This document shows, in pieces, positions 44,126-53,020 of a stretch of 64,000 nucleotides of DNA. The notes under the pieces were generated by a model. That model was not told the DNA's origin, did no database searches, and worked only from the letters and a program-made list of their open reading frames with translations. Position 1 is the stretch's first letter. Every line of letters begins with the position of its first letter. A program made the position numbers and the translations under genes. The stretch lies in the NCBI RefSeq assembly GCF_006715765.1, contig NZ_VFNV01000001.1, forward strand, positions 1,116,001 to 1,180,000, in the 5' to 3' direction. The DNA comes from Rarobacter incanus. GTDB taxonomy: Bacteria; Actinomycetota; Actinomycetes; Actinomycetales; Cellulomonadaceae.

Positions 44126-44147
44126 TACAGGTGAACAAAGGGTGAAC
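44126..44147 (-). promoter_or_regulatory. PHO box upstream of pstS
   Basis: Minus strand: two adjacent 11-bp direct repeats, GTTCACCCTTT (44137-44147) and GTTCACCTGTA (44126-44136). They match the actinobacterial PhoP/RegX3 repeat unit (GTTCACC plus 4 bases). Confidence 0.85.
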
Positions 44148-44172
44148 GATCAAAATACGTTGCGGGACGCCC

Positions 44173-44880
44173 CTACGCTTCGCTGATATCGGCGAACCGG
44201 TAACCCAGACCGCGCACGGTCAGGACCAGCGTTGGTGCGGATGGATCCTGCTCGATCTTGGCGCGGATTCGCTTGACGTGAACGTCCAGCGTCTTGGTGT
44301 CGCCAACGTAATCCGACCCCCAGATCCGATCAATGAGTTGCCCCCGCGTGAGCACCCGCCCCGCGTTTCGCATCAGGTACTCGAGCAACTCGAATTCCTT
44401 CAACGGGAATGCAACACCCGCACCGCGCACTTCCACCTCGTGCCTATCGATGTTGACTTTCACGGGTCCTATCTCCAGTACGGAGTCCTGATCTTCCGCG
44501 GTCGGGGCGCCGTCGTCGCTTGTCGACCTTCGCAGCACGGCGCGCATGCGCGCCAGTAGTTCGCGGAAAGAATAAGGCTTCGTGACGTAGTCGTCGGCGC
44601 CTATCTCCAGGCCCACGATCTTGTCGACTTCCGCATCCTTGGCGGTGAGCATGATCACCGGGACGTCGGACTTCTTGCGGATCTCGCGGCACACCTCGGT
44701 GCCGGACAGTCCCGGCAGCATCAAATCGAGCAGCACGATGTCTGCTCCCGCGGCCTCGAAAGCGTGCAGTGCGCTCTTTCCGTCGGCCACAGCGGTGACC
44801 GCGAACCCTTCGCGTTCCAATTGGTAGGACAGGGATTCGCGGTAGGAATCCTCGTCCTCAACTATTAGCACGCTGGTCAT
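44173..44880 (-). CDS. regX3: Phosphate-responsive response regulator, RegX3-like
   Basis: A 235-residue OmpR-family regulator. Receiver domain: 'LIVEDEDSY', phospho-acceptor Asp in 'IVLLDLMLPGLSG', 'IMLTAKDAE', 'YVTKPYSFRELLARMRAVLRR'. The winged-helix domain is 'FPLKEFELLEYLMRNAGRVLTRGQLIDRIWGSDYVGDTKTLDVHVKRIRAKIE', with the RegX3-type recognition helix. It overlaps the senX3 3' end by 23 bases. Adjacent pst genes and the mshA-gpmA neighbourhood match mycobacterial senX3-regX3, so control of phosphate uptake is a well-supported inference. Confidence 0.94.
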   Translation of the reverse strand: MTSVLIVEDEDSYRESLSYQLEREGFAVTAVADGKSALHAFEAAGADIVLLDLMLPGLSGTEVCREIRKKSDVPVIMLTAKDAEVDKIVGLEIGADDYVTKPYSFRELLARMRAVLRRSTSDDGAPTAEDQDSVLEIGPVKVNIDRHEVEVRGAGVAFPLKEFELLEYLMRNAGRVLTRGQLIDRIWGSDYVGDTKTLDVHVKRIRAKIEQDPSAPTLVLTVRGLGYRFADISEA

Positions 44881-46060
44881 GAAGTGCGTCTCCTATCTGG
44901 GAATGTAGCTGGGAGGGGGAAGGCCCGGGGTGTGGCTCCGGAATGAAAAGCGTGAAGGTGGAGCCTTGGCCCGGCACCGACCACACATCGACGCGCCCAC
45001 CGTGGTCCTGCGCGACGTGTTTGACAATGGCCAATCCCAGGCCGGTCCCGCCGGTGTCCCTGGCCCGGGCCGGATCGGCCCGGTAGAAGCGTTCGAAGAT
45101 GCGTTCTCGATCCGCGGCACTGAGCCCGATGCCGTGGTCAACGACCTGAATGCCGACCATTCCGGCCTCCGCAGTCACGCCGATGTGAATGGTGCTGCCG
45201 GGAGGGGAGTACGCGCTGGCGTTCGCGAGCAGGTTCCGCACGGCGGTCACCAGCAGGTCGTGGTCGCCGTAGACGCGGTGCTCGCTCGGTTCGGGCAGGA
45301 TGATGGCCTGGTCGCGCCCGCTGGCGACGACCCGCACCGCGTCTGCCGCCTCGCTGACAACCTCATCGACGCTGACCTCCCGCAGATCCATGAGCGCGGC
45401 GGCGCCCTGCAGCCGTGAAAGCTCGATGATGTCGTGCACTAGCGCCGCGAGCCGCGTCGCCTCCTGCTGGGTCTTCGCGGCGAACCGCCGCACGGCGACC
45501 GGGTCGTCCGCCGCCGCCTCGAGGGTTTCCGCGAGCAGGCTAATCGCCCCGACCGGGGTCTTCAGTTCGTGCGAGACGTTCACGGCGAAGTCCTGCCGAA
45601 TCTGTTCCATACGCCTGGCGCGCGTGTGGTCCTCGGCGAAGATCACGACGATGTCGTTGGTCAGGTGCGCGATTCGCACCTCGACGGTCTGCTTTTCGGT
45701 CCCGGTGCGGGGAAACTCGATTTCCTGATCGATGATGTCGCCCGTCCTGCGGACTTGATCGACGAGTTCCCTCAACTCCGCATGAACCAGGTACTCACCG
45801 CGCACCATCCCCATGGCGTATGCCGCGGGGCTCGCCCGCAGGACGACGTCGCCGGGCCCCAGCGCGATCACCGCGGAGCGCAAGACCGACAGCACCCGCA
45901 CGATCTGGTCGTCGAGTTCCGGTTCAACCGGCGGCTGCACGCGCTGCTGCGCCTTCTCCGACTGCCGGAATGCTATGCCCGCGACCAAGCCCACCGATAG
46001 TCCGAGCAGGCCCGCGAGCAGCAATGGCCAGGCCGACCCGTTTGCGATAGTGGTGTCCAC
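44858..46060 (-). CDS. senX3: Phosphate-sensing histidine kinase, SenX3-like
   Basis: A 400-residue kinase. It has a short N-terminal membrane anchor ('WPLLLAGLLGLSVGLVAGIAF'), a PAS-like region ('VLSVLRSAVIALGPGDVVLRASPAAYAMGMV'), HisKA with the phospho-His in 'FAVNVSHELKTPVGAI', and a HATPase domain ('RNLLANASAYSPPGS', 'VVDHGIGLS', 'IFERFYRADPARARDTGGTGLGLAIVKHVAQDHGG'). There is no large extracellular sensor. As in mycobacteria, the signal probably comes from the Pst complex via PhoU, encoded divergently just upstream. Confidence 0.94.
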   Translation of the reverse strand: MDTTIANGSAWPLLLAGLLGLSVGLVAGIAFRQSEKAQQRVQPPVEPELDDQIVRVLSVLRSAVIALGPGDVVLRASPAAYAMGMVRGEYLVHAELRELVDQVRRTGDIIDQEIEFPRTGTEKQTVEVRIAHLTNDIVVIFAEDHTRARRMEQIRQDFAVNVSHELKTPVGAISLLAETLEAAADDPVAVRRFAAKTQQEATRLAALVHDIIELSRLQGAAALMDLREVSVDEVVSEAADAVRVVASGRDQAIILPEPSEHRVYGDHDLLVTAVRNLLANASAYSPPGSTIHIGVTAEAGMVGIQVVDHGIGLSAADRERIFERFYRADPARARDTGGTGLGLAIVKHVAQDHGGRVDVWSVPGQGSTFTLFIPEPHPGPSPSQLHSQIGDALHDQRANS

Positions 46061-46119
46061 CAGCTCAGCCTAGTGGCGGATCGCACCGATGGCGCACGGT
46101 ATCCATCGGCGTGCAACGA

Positions 46120-46152
46120 ATTCACGATCCGTCCACCAGGAGTTCACCTGGG
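46120..46152. promoter_or_regulatory. Three-unit PHO box between senX3 and phoU
   Basis: Plus strand, three contiguous 11-bp direct repeats: ATTCACGATCC, GTCCACCAGGA, GTTCACCTGGG. They lie in the divergent promoter region (senX3 starts at 46060, phoU at 46226), implying control of phoU and possibly autoregulation of senX3-regX3. Confidence 0.8.
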
Positions 46153-46225
46153 CGTCCCCCCGCGCACACCTGGTTGGCCGACAATCGGACTAACCAATAA
46201 TCTGTGCAAGGAGACCGCAGCCACT

Positions 46226-46876
46226 ATGCGCGACATTTTCGAAGCCGAGCTCACCCAGTTGGGCGACAACTTGGTCCAGCTTTCCGAACGGGTCAATACC
46301 GCAATTTCGGCGGCCGGCACGGCGCTCTTGACCGCCGACGTGGCGCTCGCGCAGCAAACGATTTCGGAGGACGACGCGATCGACGCGCTGGCGCGCGACA
46401 CCGATGATCGCGCCGTGCTTCTGCTGGCCCAGCAGGCGCCCGTCGCCACGGACCTGCGCGTGGTCGTCTCGACGCTGCGCATGAGCGCAACCCTCGAGCG
46501 GATGGGCGACCTGGCCCAACACATCGCGCAGGTCGCTCGCCGTTCGTATCCCCAATGCGCGATCCCCGAACCGGTGCTTCCCGTCTTCAAGGCGCTGCAC
46601 CAGTCCTCGGTGTCGCTTGCCGAGCGCCTCACGCGCCTGCTGGAGACGCGGGACTTGCTCGAAGCCAATGCGATCGAACGCGACGACGACATCATCGATG
46701 ACCTGCACCACGACACTTTTTCTGCCCTGCTCAACCCGAACTGGGCGGGCACCACGCAAGAAACCATAGACATCACTTTGGTGGGGCGGTACTACGAGCG
46801 CTTCGGGGACCACGGCGTCTCGATCGCCCGCCGAGTGATTTACCTGGTGACCGGCACGGATATAGCGCACGTCTAG
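46226..46876 (+). CDS. phoU: Phosphate signalling protein PhoU
   Basis: A 216-residue PhoU, two three-helix bundles with repeated metal-binding motifs: 'RDIFEAELTQLGDNLVQLSERV', 'DLRVVVSTLRMSATLERMGDLAQHIAQVA' (the E/DxxxD motif), and in the second half 'ITLVGRYYERFGDHGVSIARRVIYLVTG'. It mediates inhibition of the SenX3-RegX3 pathway by an active Pst transporter. ATG 46226 has AAGGAG upstream. A three-unit PHO box precedes it and a strong terminator follows. Monocistronic. Confidence 0.96.
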   Translation: MRDIFEAELTQLGDNLVQLSERVNTAISAAGTALLTADVALAQQTISEDDAIDALARDTDDRAVLLLAQQAPVATDLRVVVSTLRMSATLERMGDLAQHIAQVARRSYPQCAIPEPVLPVFKALHQSSVSLAERLTRLLETRDLLEANAIERDDDIIDDLHHDTFSALLNPNWAGTTQETIDITLVGRYYERFGDHGVSIARRVIYLVTGTDIAHV

Positions 46877-46886
46877 GGTAGGCAAG

Positions 46887-46940
46887 AACAGGGGTGTGGG
46901 TGGCGAACCGGAAAGTTCGCCACCCACACCCCTGTTTTTT
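46887..46940. terminator. Strong intrinsic terminator after phoU
   Basis: A 22-bp perfect stem (46887-46908 with 46915-46936), loop CGGAAA, then TTTT on the plus strand. It also faces the gpmA 3' end, so it may work in both directions. Confidence 0.93.
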
Positions 46941-46963
46941 GTTGCTCTATGCGGGCCGAGTTC

Positions 46964-47704
46964 TTACTTCTTGCCCTGGTTGGCGACGGCCTTGATTGCC
47001 TCCGCGGCCGCGGCCGGGTCGAGGTACTTGCCGCCAGGGTTGACCGGCTTGAAGTCCTCATCCAGTTCGTAAACCAGCGGGATGCCGGTCGGAATGTTCA
47101 GACCGGCGATGTCGTCGTCCGAGATTCCGTCAAGGAACTTCACGATCGCCCGCAGCGAGTTGCCGTGCGCGGCCACCAGGACGGTCTTTCCCGCCTTCAG
47201 GTCCCCGAATACTTCTTCTTTGACGTAGGGCAGCGCGCGCTCAAGGACATCCTTGAGGCATTCGGTCCGCACCACGGGAGCGTCCGCGTACCGTGGGTCG
47301 GTGTCCTGCGAGAATTCGGAGCCGAGCTCGATTTCGGGCGGCGGGACATCGTACGAGCGACGCCAGAGCTTGAATTGCTCCTCGCCGTACTTCTCCAGCG
47401 TTTCGGCCTTGTTCTTACCCTGCAACGCACCGTAGTGACGCTCGTTCAGGCGCCAGTTGCGCTTGACGGGGATCCACAGGCGGTCCGCGGCATCCAACGC
47501 CAGGTTGGCGGTGTTCATCGCGCGGCGCAGCAGCGAGGTGTGAACGACGTCGGGCAAAATACCCGCATCCTTCAGCAATTCGCCGCCGTGCTTCGCTTCC
47601 TCGCGGCCCTTGTCGGACAGCGCTACGTCAACCCAGCCGGTAAACAGGTTCTTTGCGTTCCATTCGCTCTCGCCGTGGCGGAGCAGCACAAGCGTGTATG
47701 TCAT
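46964..47704 (-). CDS. gpmA: 2,3-bisphosphoglycerate-dependent phosphoglycerate mutase
   Basis: A 246-residue glycolytic mutase interconverting 3- and 2-phosphoglycerate. The catalytic phospho-His is in '[18 protein letters not shown]'. Other motifs are '[18 protein letters not shown]', 'FSQDTDPRY' and the second catalytic His in '[17 protein letters not shown]'. I chose ATG 47704 ([12 protein letters not shown]). Its position between senX3-regX3/phoU and mshA matches the mycobacterial gpm1 neighbourhood. Confidence 0.97.
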   Translation of the reverse strand: MTYTLVLLRHGESEWNAKNLFTGWVDVALSDKGREEAKHGGELLKDAGILPDVVHTSLLRRAMNTANLALDAADRLWIPVKRNWRLNERHYGALQGKNKAETLEKYGEEQFKLWRRSYDVPPPEIELGSEFSQDTDPRYADAPVVRTECLKDVLERALPYVKEEVFGDLKAGKTVLVAAHGNSLRAIVKFLDGISDDDIAGLNIPTGIPLVYELDEDFKPVNPGGKYLDPAAAAEAIKAVANQGKK

Positions 47705-47879
47705 GGGATCCATCATGCCGCATCTCGCGCTATTCGTGATGGGCCGACAGGCCTAACTTCCGGCGAATGCACGCCCAGGTGGCGAACCTACGGCTCCGCC
47801 GCGCATGCGACTGCCGAAAGGCGAGCTCCCGCCGCCCGCCTGCCGCGCCGCTCGATCGACGAAACGCGGGCGCAAGCGA

Positions 47880-49142
47880 TTATCCAACGCGGGCTTGGGA
47901 ACGAGCGCTGCGCGCACCGTTGTACAGGGCAAGGGTGCGTTCCGCCATGGATTCCCAGGTGTAGGTCTCCGCATGGCGGCGCGCCGCGGACCCCAAAGCC
48001 GCCAGTTGTTCCCTGTCCGCTAGCAGGTTCCGCATCGCCAAGGCCCAGCAGCCCGGGTCGTGGCTACCGACGACCTTGCCCGTGCGGCCATCGACCACCA
48101 CCGAACTAAGCCCCCCCGCACCCGAGGTGAGCACCGGGGTGGCGCAGGCCTGCGCTTCCAGCGCCACCAGTCCAAACGTTTCGTAGTACGAGGGCACGAC
48201 GACCAAGTCGGCCGCGCGATAGAAGGCGGCGAGCGTGCGCTGCGCGACGGGATCGTGCCAGATCACCTCGGCTCCCAATCCCAGCTTCTCCACCAGCTTC
48301 TTTAGCTTTGTGCGCTCGTTGTGACCGCTCGAGTCCCCGACGATGACGAGGGCCGGCAGGGGCTGCGATTCCAGGCCCGCGGCGATCCAGTCGCGCCACT
48401 GCGCGAGCGCCCTCACGACCACGTCGGCGCCCTTGAGCGGCTGAATGCGACCCGCGAACAGGACGACCGGCCGCCCGGGCGCCACACGCCATTCCTCCCG
48501 CGGTCGCGTGCGCGGCGCCAATGCCGTGGGGCTGAATGTTCGCACGTCCACGCCCGGCGGGATGACGCTGACGCGACCCGGTTCGGCGCCATACATCGAG
48601 ATCAAGTCCTGCGCCTCGATTGGCGTCGACGCAATCAGCCGATCGGCTTCGGCAACGACCTGCTCCTCGCCGACGATCCGGCCGACCGGCTCCTTGCTCG
48701 CCTTCGGCGCCAAATTCGCGTTCTTCGCGAGGGCAAGTGTGTGCATGGTGTGTATCAACGGCACGGACCACCTGTCTGCCGTCAACCATCCGGCCATTCC
48801 AGAGAGCCAGTAGTGCGAGTGAACCGCATCGAACCGGTTGGCGGGCAGCCCCGCCTCGTACCGCAGGACCCCGGCCGTGAACGCACACATCTGTCCGGGC
48901 AAATCGCGCTTATCTAAGCCCTCGTAGGGACCTGCATCGATGTTGTGGAGGCGCACCCTGTCGCCGACGAGTTCGGTCGCGTGCAGCTTCGCGCTGGTGC
49001 GACGCGTGAAGATGTCGATGTCGACGCCGCGGCGCCCCAATGCCAGAGCAAGCTCGCGCACGTAAACATTCATGCCACCGGCGTCGCCGGTGCCCGGCTG
49101 CGCGCTCGGCGACGTGTGCGCGCTGATCATCGCGATTCGCAT
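47880..49142 (-). CDS. mshA: D-inositol-3-phosphate glycosyltransferase MshA
   Basis: A 420-residue GT4 glycosyltransferase for the first mycothiol step: UDP-GlcNAc plus inositol-3-phosphate. N-terminal 'ISAHTSPSAQPGTGDAGGMNVYVRELALALGRRGVDIDIFTR' is characteristic. Further motifs are 'DAVHSHYWLSGMAGW', 'IHTMHTLALAKN', 'PPGVDVRTFSP', 'LFAGRIQPLKGADVVVRAL', and the catalytic 'YYETFGLVALEAQACATPV'. Clustering with gpmA and senX3/regX3 supports it. Mycothiol is the main low-molecular-weight thiol of actinobacteria. Other msh genes are not in the window. Confidence 0.94.
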   Translation of the reverse strand: MRIAMISAHTSPSAQPGTGDAGGMNVYVRELALALGRRGVDIDIFTRRTSAKLHATELVGDRVRLHNIDAGPYEGLDKRDLPGQMCAFTAGVLRYEAGLPANRFDAVHSHYWLSGMAGWLTADRWSVPLIHTMHTLALAKNANLAPKASKEPVGRIVGEEQVVAEADRLIASTPIEAQDLISMYGAEPGRVSVIPPGVDVRTFSPTALAPRTRPREEWRVAPGRPVVLFAGRIQPLKGADVVVRALAQWRDWIAAGLESQPLPALVIVGDSSGHNERTKLKKLVEKLGLGAEVIWHDPVAQRTLAAFYRAADLVVVPSYYETFGLVALEAQACATPVLTSGAGGLSSVVVDGRTGKVVGSHDPGCWALAMRNLLADREQLAALGSAARRHAETYTWESMAERTLALYNGARSARSQARVG

Positions 49143-49375
49143 CGAAATCGATTGTTCCCCTTCAAGCTAGAAGTCTCGTGCGCGGAAGTGGTCCGCCCCC
49201 GTGCGATCCGGGCCATCCCCCGCGCTTGCGCGCACCGGCCGGGTTCGCGTGGTTGGCCCTACCGCGGCGCGCCCGCCGCAAGAGGCACGGCGCAATGCGG
49301 GCGAGTTCCCGCCCCGGGCACGCGGGGGACAAATGGCCCACGACATTTAGGACAAAGGAGGCGCACCATTGAAGC

Positions 49376-49675
49376 ATGCCCGATTCTTCATCAGCCGGCC
49401 ACACATTCTCGTTGAGCGCACTGAGCGATCTGTTGAGCGACAAGGACCAAACCCCTGCGGTTTCGGAACAGGAAGCCGCGCAGATCGCCGACGACACAAT
49501 CGTGTGCTGGTGCAATAACGTTTCCGCTGGTGAAATCCGTCAAGTCCTTGCGGACGGAACCGCGACCGACCTGGAATCCGTCCAGCGATGCACGCGCGCA
49601 ACCGGCGGCTGCGGCAAGTGCTTGGCAACAGTGACCGCAATAGTCGAATGCGAGCTGCACCGCGCGGGGCGCTGA
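49376..49675 (+). CDS. BFD-type [2Fe-2S] ferredoxin-like protein
   Basis: A 99-residue protein whose C-terminal half is a BFD (bacterioferritin-associated ferredoxin-like) domain. Four cysteines, Cys44 and Cys46 ('IVCWCNNVS') and Cys79 and Cys82 ('GGCGKCLA'), have the CxC-x32-CxxC spacing that binds a [2Fe-2S] cluster. The same domain occurs inside NirB and other oxidoreductases. The N-terminal 40 residues are unassigned. AAAGGAGG lies 14 bases upstream of ATG, slightly far. It may help release iron from a ferritin or feed electrons to a partner encoded elsewhere. Confidence 0.85.
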   Translation: MPDSSSAGHTFSLSALSDLLSDKDQTPAVSEQEAAQIADDTIVCWCNNVSAGEIRQVLADGTATDLESVQRCTRATGGCGKCLATVTAIVECELHRAGR

Positions 49676-49799
49676 GCCCGTCCGCGCAGGCCCGCCGCCA
49701 CCTGACCCCGCCGGACGCGAAAAACGGGCGCCATACGGCCGCCGCACCGCCCCGGCAAGCGCACCAACGAGCACGATCCGCGATCGCGCAACCCCGCGC

Positions 49800-50132
49800 T
49801 CAGTGGGCGTCGAGGTAGGCCTGCTGCATCTCCGCCGAAATGCGCCCGCGCGCCGACACCTGGTAGCCGTTGTCGATGAGCCAGGTGCGCATGTCGGAGG
49901 TGTTGTTGCGGCCCTCGACCCGTCCGGCACGCTTGACCGCCTGCCCCTTGTTGACCCGGCCCACCCGGCGCGCGTGGCGAATCCACACAGCGATACTGTC
50001 GCGCAGTCGCGCGGCGTTTTCATCATTCAAGTCGATCTCGTAGGCGGTGCCATCTAGCGCAAATGAAACGGAACCGGTGGCCGGGCCGCCGTCGATGTCG
50101 TCTTCGAGAACAACCTGCACGCGCTGCGCCAT
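49800..50132 (-). CDS. lsr2: Nucleoid-associated protein Lsr2
   Basis: A 110-residue Lsr2, the actinobacterial H-NS analogue that silences AT-rich DNA. The N-terminal oligomerisation domain 'RVQVVLEDDIDGGPATGSVSFALDGTAYEIDLNDENAARLRDS' and the C-terminal DNA-binding domain with AT-hook-like 'SARGRISAEMQQAY' are canonical. ATG 50132 has AGGGGAAGG upstream. A minus-strand GATAAT at 50171-50176 is a likely -10 element in an unusually AT-rich stretch. Confidence 0.97.
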   Translation of the reverse strand: MAQRVQVVLEDDIDGGPATGSVSFALDGTAYEIDLNDENAARLRDSIAVWIRHARRVGRVNKGQAVKRAGRVEGRNNTSDMRTWLIDNGYQVSARGRISAEMQQAYLDAH

Positions 50133-50212
50133 GATATATACCTTCCCCTGAAAACAGTTATCGGCTCGATATTATCAGAATTGCCATTCGCGCAAAGCCC
50201 CTAATGCGACAT

Positions 50213-50398
50213 TCAACTTTCCGGATGTGAATCGCGACTTTCCGAATTCGCCTTTTCTTCTTCTAGGCGATCCAACTCGCGCAGGTATTCACGCTCACGC
50301 CGATCGGCGCGCATGACGGCACGAATGACAAAGAAGAAAATAGCCCCAACGCCGATAGATGGCGCAACGGTGCTAAAGATTGCCATCGCTGTGCCCAT
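50213..50398 (-). CDS. Small single-pass membrane protein
   Basis: A 61-residue protein. One transmembrane helix (about 9-24, 'VAPSIGVGAIFFFVIRAVMR') is followed by a highly charged amphipathic tail ('RADRREREYLRELDRLEEEKANSESRD') likely to form a short coiled coil. It starts at ATG 50398, 26 bases after the lysS stop, with AGGG upstream, so it is probably co-transcribed. A small membrane protein behind lysS is a recurrent actinobacterial arrangement. Function unknown. Confidence 0.65.
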   Translation of the reverse strand: MGTAMAIFSTVAPSIGVGAIFFFVIRAVMRADRREREYLRELDRLEEEKANSESRDSHPES

Positions 50399-50423
50399 GG
50401 GTTCAGCCCTGCTTTCGTGGTAC

Positions 50424-51950
50424 CTAGTTGGCCGGTTTGACCAGCGGGAACAATACGGTTTCGCGGATGCCAAGGCCCGTCAGCGCCATCAGGAGGCGGT
50501 CAAGGCCCATTCCCATGCCCCCGCTCGGAGGCATTCCGTATTCCATCGCCGTCAGGAAGTCTTCATCCAGCGCCATGGCCTCGTCGTCACCCGCGGCAGC
50601 GGCGCGCGCCTGTGCCTCGAAACGTTGCCGCTGAATGACCGGATCGACCAATTCCGAATAGGCGGTAGCGAGTTCGAATCCGCGCACGTACAGGTCCCAC
50701 TTTTCGACCAATCCTGGAACAGATCGGTGATCGCGGGTGAGCGGCGACGTTTCCACGGGGAAGTCGCGCACAAATGTCGGCGCGAACAACCCGTCACCGA
50801 CCCGATTCTCCCACAATTCCTCGACCAGTTTTCCGTGCGAAACCTTCGCGGGATCAATCTTGATCTCGAAGGAATCGGCGAGCTTTAGGAGGTGAGAAAC
50901 GGATGTTTCTGGGGTGATTTCTTCACCCAACGCTTGCGAAAGAGAACCATACATTGTTATGTGGTCCCATTCGCCGCCCAGCTCGTAGGTCGTCCCGTCT
51001 GGAAGCGCTACTTCGGTCGTCCCCAGCGCGTCTTTTGCGGCCTGCTGAACCAGGTCCTGTGTCAGGGTCGCCATGGAGTTGTAGTCGCCATAGGTCTCGT
51101 ACGCTTCGAGCATTGCAAACTCGGGTGAGTGCGTCGAATCGGCACCCTCGTTGCGGAAATTCCGGTTTATTTCGAAGACGTTGTCAATGCCGCCCACGAC
51201 GGCCCGCTTGAGGAAGAGCTCCGGGGCGATGCGCAAGTACAGGTCGATATCGAACGCGTTCATGTGCGTGACGAAGGGCCGCGCGGCAGCCCCGCCGTGA
51301 ATTGTTTGCAGCATCGGCGTTTCGATCTCCAGGAATCCACGCCGCCTAAAGTTGTCGCGCAGCGATTGCACGACGGCGGGGCGCAGGCGCGCCATCTTCC
51401 GCGCACCCTCACGCGCGATCAGGTCGACATAGCGTTGCCGAACGCGCGATTCCTCGCTCAGGTCCTTGTGAAGAACGGGCAGGGGGCGCAGCGACTTCGC
51501 CGCAATCTGCCAAGAATCCGTCATGATCGACAGTTCCCCGCGCCGGGAACTGATCACGCGGCCGTGCACAAACAGGTGGTCGCCCAGGTCCACCATCGCC
51601 TTGAATTCGTCCAGCGAATCCTTACCGACGATCGCCTGCGAAAGCATCGCTTGCAGGCGGTTGCCGGCCCCGTCTTGCAGGGTGACAAAGCACAGCTTGC
51701 CGGCGTTTCGCAGGAACACGACGCGCCCCGCGACCCCGGCCTCGTCCGCGGTCTCTTCGCCGGTTTCCAGGTGGCCATACTGCGCGCGGATCTGCTCGAT
51801 GGTGTGCGTGCGCGGCACCGCGACCGGGTACGCCTGCTTGCCATCGGCCAGCAGGCGATCTCGCTTGTCGCGGCGCACCCGCATCTGCTCGGGCACGTCC
51901 TCGCTTTCGTTGGGCGCAGGGTTCTTTTCAGCGTTCGGCTTGGAAGTCAC
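50424..51950 (-). CDS. lysS: Lysyl-tRNA synthetase, class II
   Basis: A 508-residue class-II LysRS. OB-fold anticodon-binding domain first ('[24 protein letters not shown]', '[20 protein letters not shown]'), then the catalytic domain with motif 1 ('[34 protein letters not shown]'), motif 2 ('[26 protein letters not shown]') and motif 3 ('[17 protein letters not shown]'). The N-terminal about 40 residues are polar. The gene follows nadC after 73 bases, continuing the minus-strand cofactor block, and has a small membrane-protein gene behind it. Confidence 0.97.
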   Translation of the reverse strand: MTSKPNAEKNPAPNESEDVPEQMRVRRDKRDRLLADGKQAYPVAVPRTHTIEQIRAQYGHLETGEETADEAGVAGRVVFLRNAGKLCFVTLQDGAGNRLQAMLSQAIVGKDSLDEFKAMVDLGDHLFVHGRVISSRRGELSIMTDSWQIAAKSLRPLPVLHKDLSEESRVRQRYVDLIAREGARKMARLRPAVVQSLRDNFRRRGFLEIETPMLQTIHGGAAARPFVTHMNAFDIDLYLRIAPELFLKRAVVGGIDNVFEINRNFRNEGADSTHSPEFAMLEAYETYGDYNSMATLTQDLVQQAAKDALGTTEVALPDGTTYELGGEWDHITMYGSLSQALGEEITPETSVSHLLKLADSFEIKIDPAKVSHGKLVEELWENRVGDGLFAPTFVRDFPVETSPLTRDHRSVPGLVEKWDLYVRGFELATAYSELVDPVIQRQRFEAQARAAAAGDDEAMALDEDFLTAMEYGMPPSGGMGMGLDRLLMALTGLGIRETVLFPLVKPAN

Positions 51951-52047
51951 GATGTGATTCTATCTTTCGCACGTGGGGGTCTTGGATTCGGGTGGGGTAT
52001 ATCGCGGCCGGGGCACCCCACGCAGGCCGGATTCTTGGAGCGCGGGC

Positions 52048-52968
52048 TCACGCTACAAAATCGAGGCCGATATCGACGATCGGGCTCGAATGCGTCAGCG
52101 CACCCACGGACAGATAATCGACTCCCGTTAGCGCGACCTCGCGGGCGTTGGCCAGGGTGAGCCCGCCGGTGGCCTCCAACTCGACCCGCCCAGTCGTTTG
52201 CTCTTCGGAGCGGATCGCAGCGACGGCCTGGCGCATCGTGGCCACCGGCATGTTGTCCAGGAGCAAGAACCGCGCACCCGCGTCGATCGCCGCGAGTGCC
52301 TGCTCGACGGTGTCCGCCTCGACCTGGATATCGACATCGGGTTGGTGTGCGCGAACAAGCGAGATGGCCCGCTCGATGGATCCCGCTGCCGCAATGTGGT
52401 TGTCCTTGATCATGGCAACGTCGTAGAGTCCCATGCGCTTATTCGTGCCGCCGCCGGCGCGGACCGCATATTTGTCCAGCTCGCGCATGGTTGGCATGGT
52501 CTTGCGGGTATCGAGCACCCGCGCGCCGGTACCCGCGAGCGCGTCGACCCACCGCCGGGTGGCCGTCGCAACCCCGCTGGCCCGCGACAAAATGTTCAAG
52601 ATCGTGCGTTCCGCGGTCAGCAGCACGCGTACCGGACCCTCCATCCGCACCAGCTCGGTTCCAGCCTCGACGAGGTCCCCGTCCGCCGCCAGCAACTCCA
52701 CCGCAACCTGCGCCAGACCGAAGCGCGCCTGCACATCCGCGAGCGCGAACTCGATTACTTGCAGGCCTGCGACAACGCTGGGTTCGCGGGCCACGAGCAC
52801 CGCCTGGGCGCGCTGCGCGGAATCGAAGATTGCGGCGGTTGTCACGTCGCGCCCCGCGGGCGGAACGCCCTGCAGGTTTCCGGTCGCGGCAGGCGCCACG
52901 CCCAGGTCCTCGTCCAACGCGTTCCTGGTGAGGTCCTGCAACCAGGAGGGGCGGCACTCGTCCATCAT
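52048..52968 (-). CDS. nadC: Quinolinate phosphoribosyltransferase (carboxylating)
   Basis: A 306-residue NadC converting quinolinate and PRPP to nicotinate mononucleotide. Motifs 'ERTILNILSRASGVATATRRWVDAL', 'RVLDTRKTMPTMRELDKYAVRAGGG', 'MIKDNHIAAAGSI', 'VQVEADTVEQALAAIDAGARFLLLDNM' and 'ELEATGGLTLANAREVA' are typical. The usual 'NHR' of 'GGxxNHRxGL' reads NKR here. I chose ATG 52968 (AAGGGA 6 bases upstream). It is downstream of nadB with about 50 bases between. nadA, normally in the same operon, is absent. Confidence 0.95.
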   Translation of the reverse strand: MMDECRPSWLQDLTRNALDEDLGVAPAATGNLQGVPPAGRDVTTAAIFDSAQRAQAVLVAREPSVVAGLQVIEFALADVQARFGLAQVAVELLAADGDLVEAGTELVRMEGPVRVLLTAERTILNILSRASGVATATRRWVDALAGTGARVLDTRKTMPTMRELDKYAVRAGGGTNKRMGLYDVAMIKDNHIAAAGSIERAISLVRAHQPDVDIQVEADTVEQALAAIDAGARFLLLDNMPVATMRQAVAAIRSEEQTTGRVELEATGGLTLANAREVALTGVDYLSVGALTHSSPIVDIGLDFVA

Positions 52969-53020
52969 CAACATTCCCTTTGCTAAACGTTAGGTGTGCT
53001 CTAGAGGTTGGGGCGCGCCG

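Noticed and set aside
49143-49375. Possible gene between mshA and the BFD protein
   Set aside because: No frame with start signals; only GC-rich sequence and the ribosome-binding site of the BFD gene.
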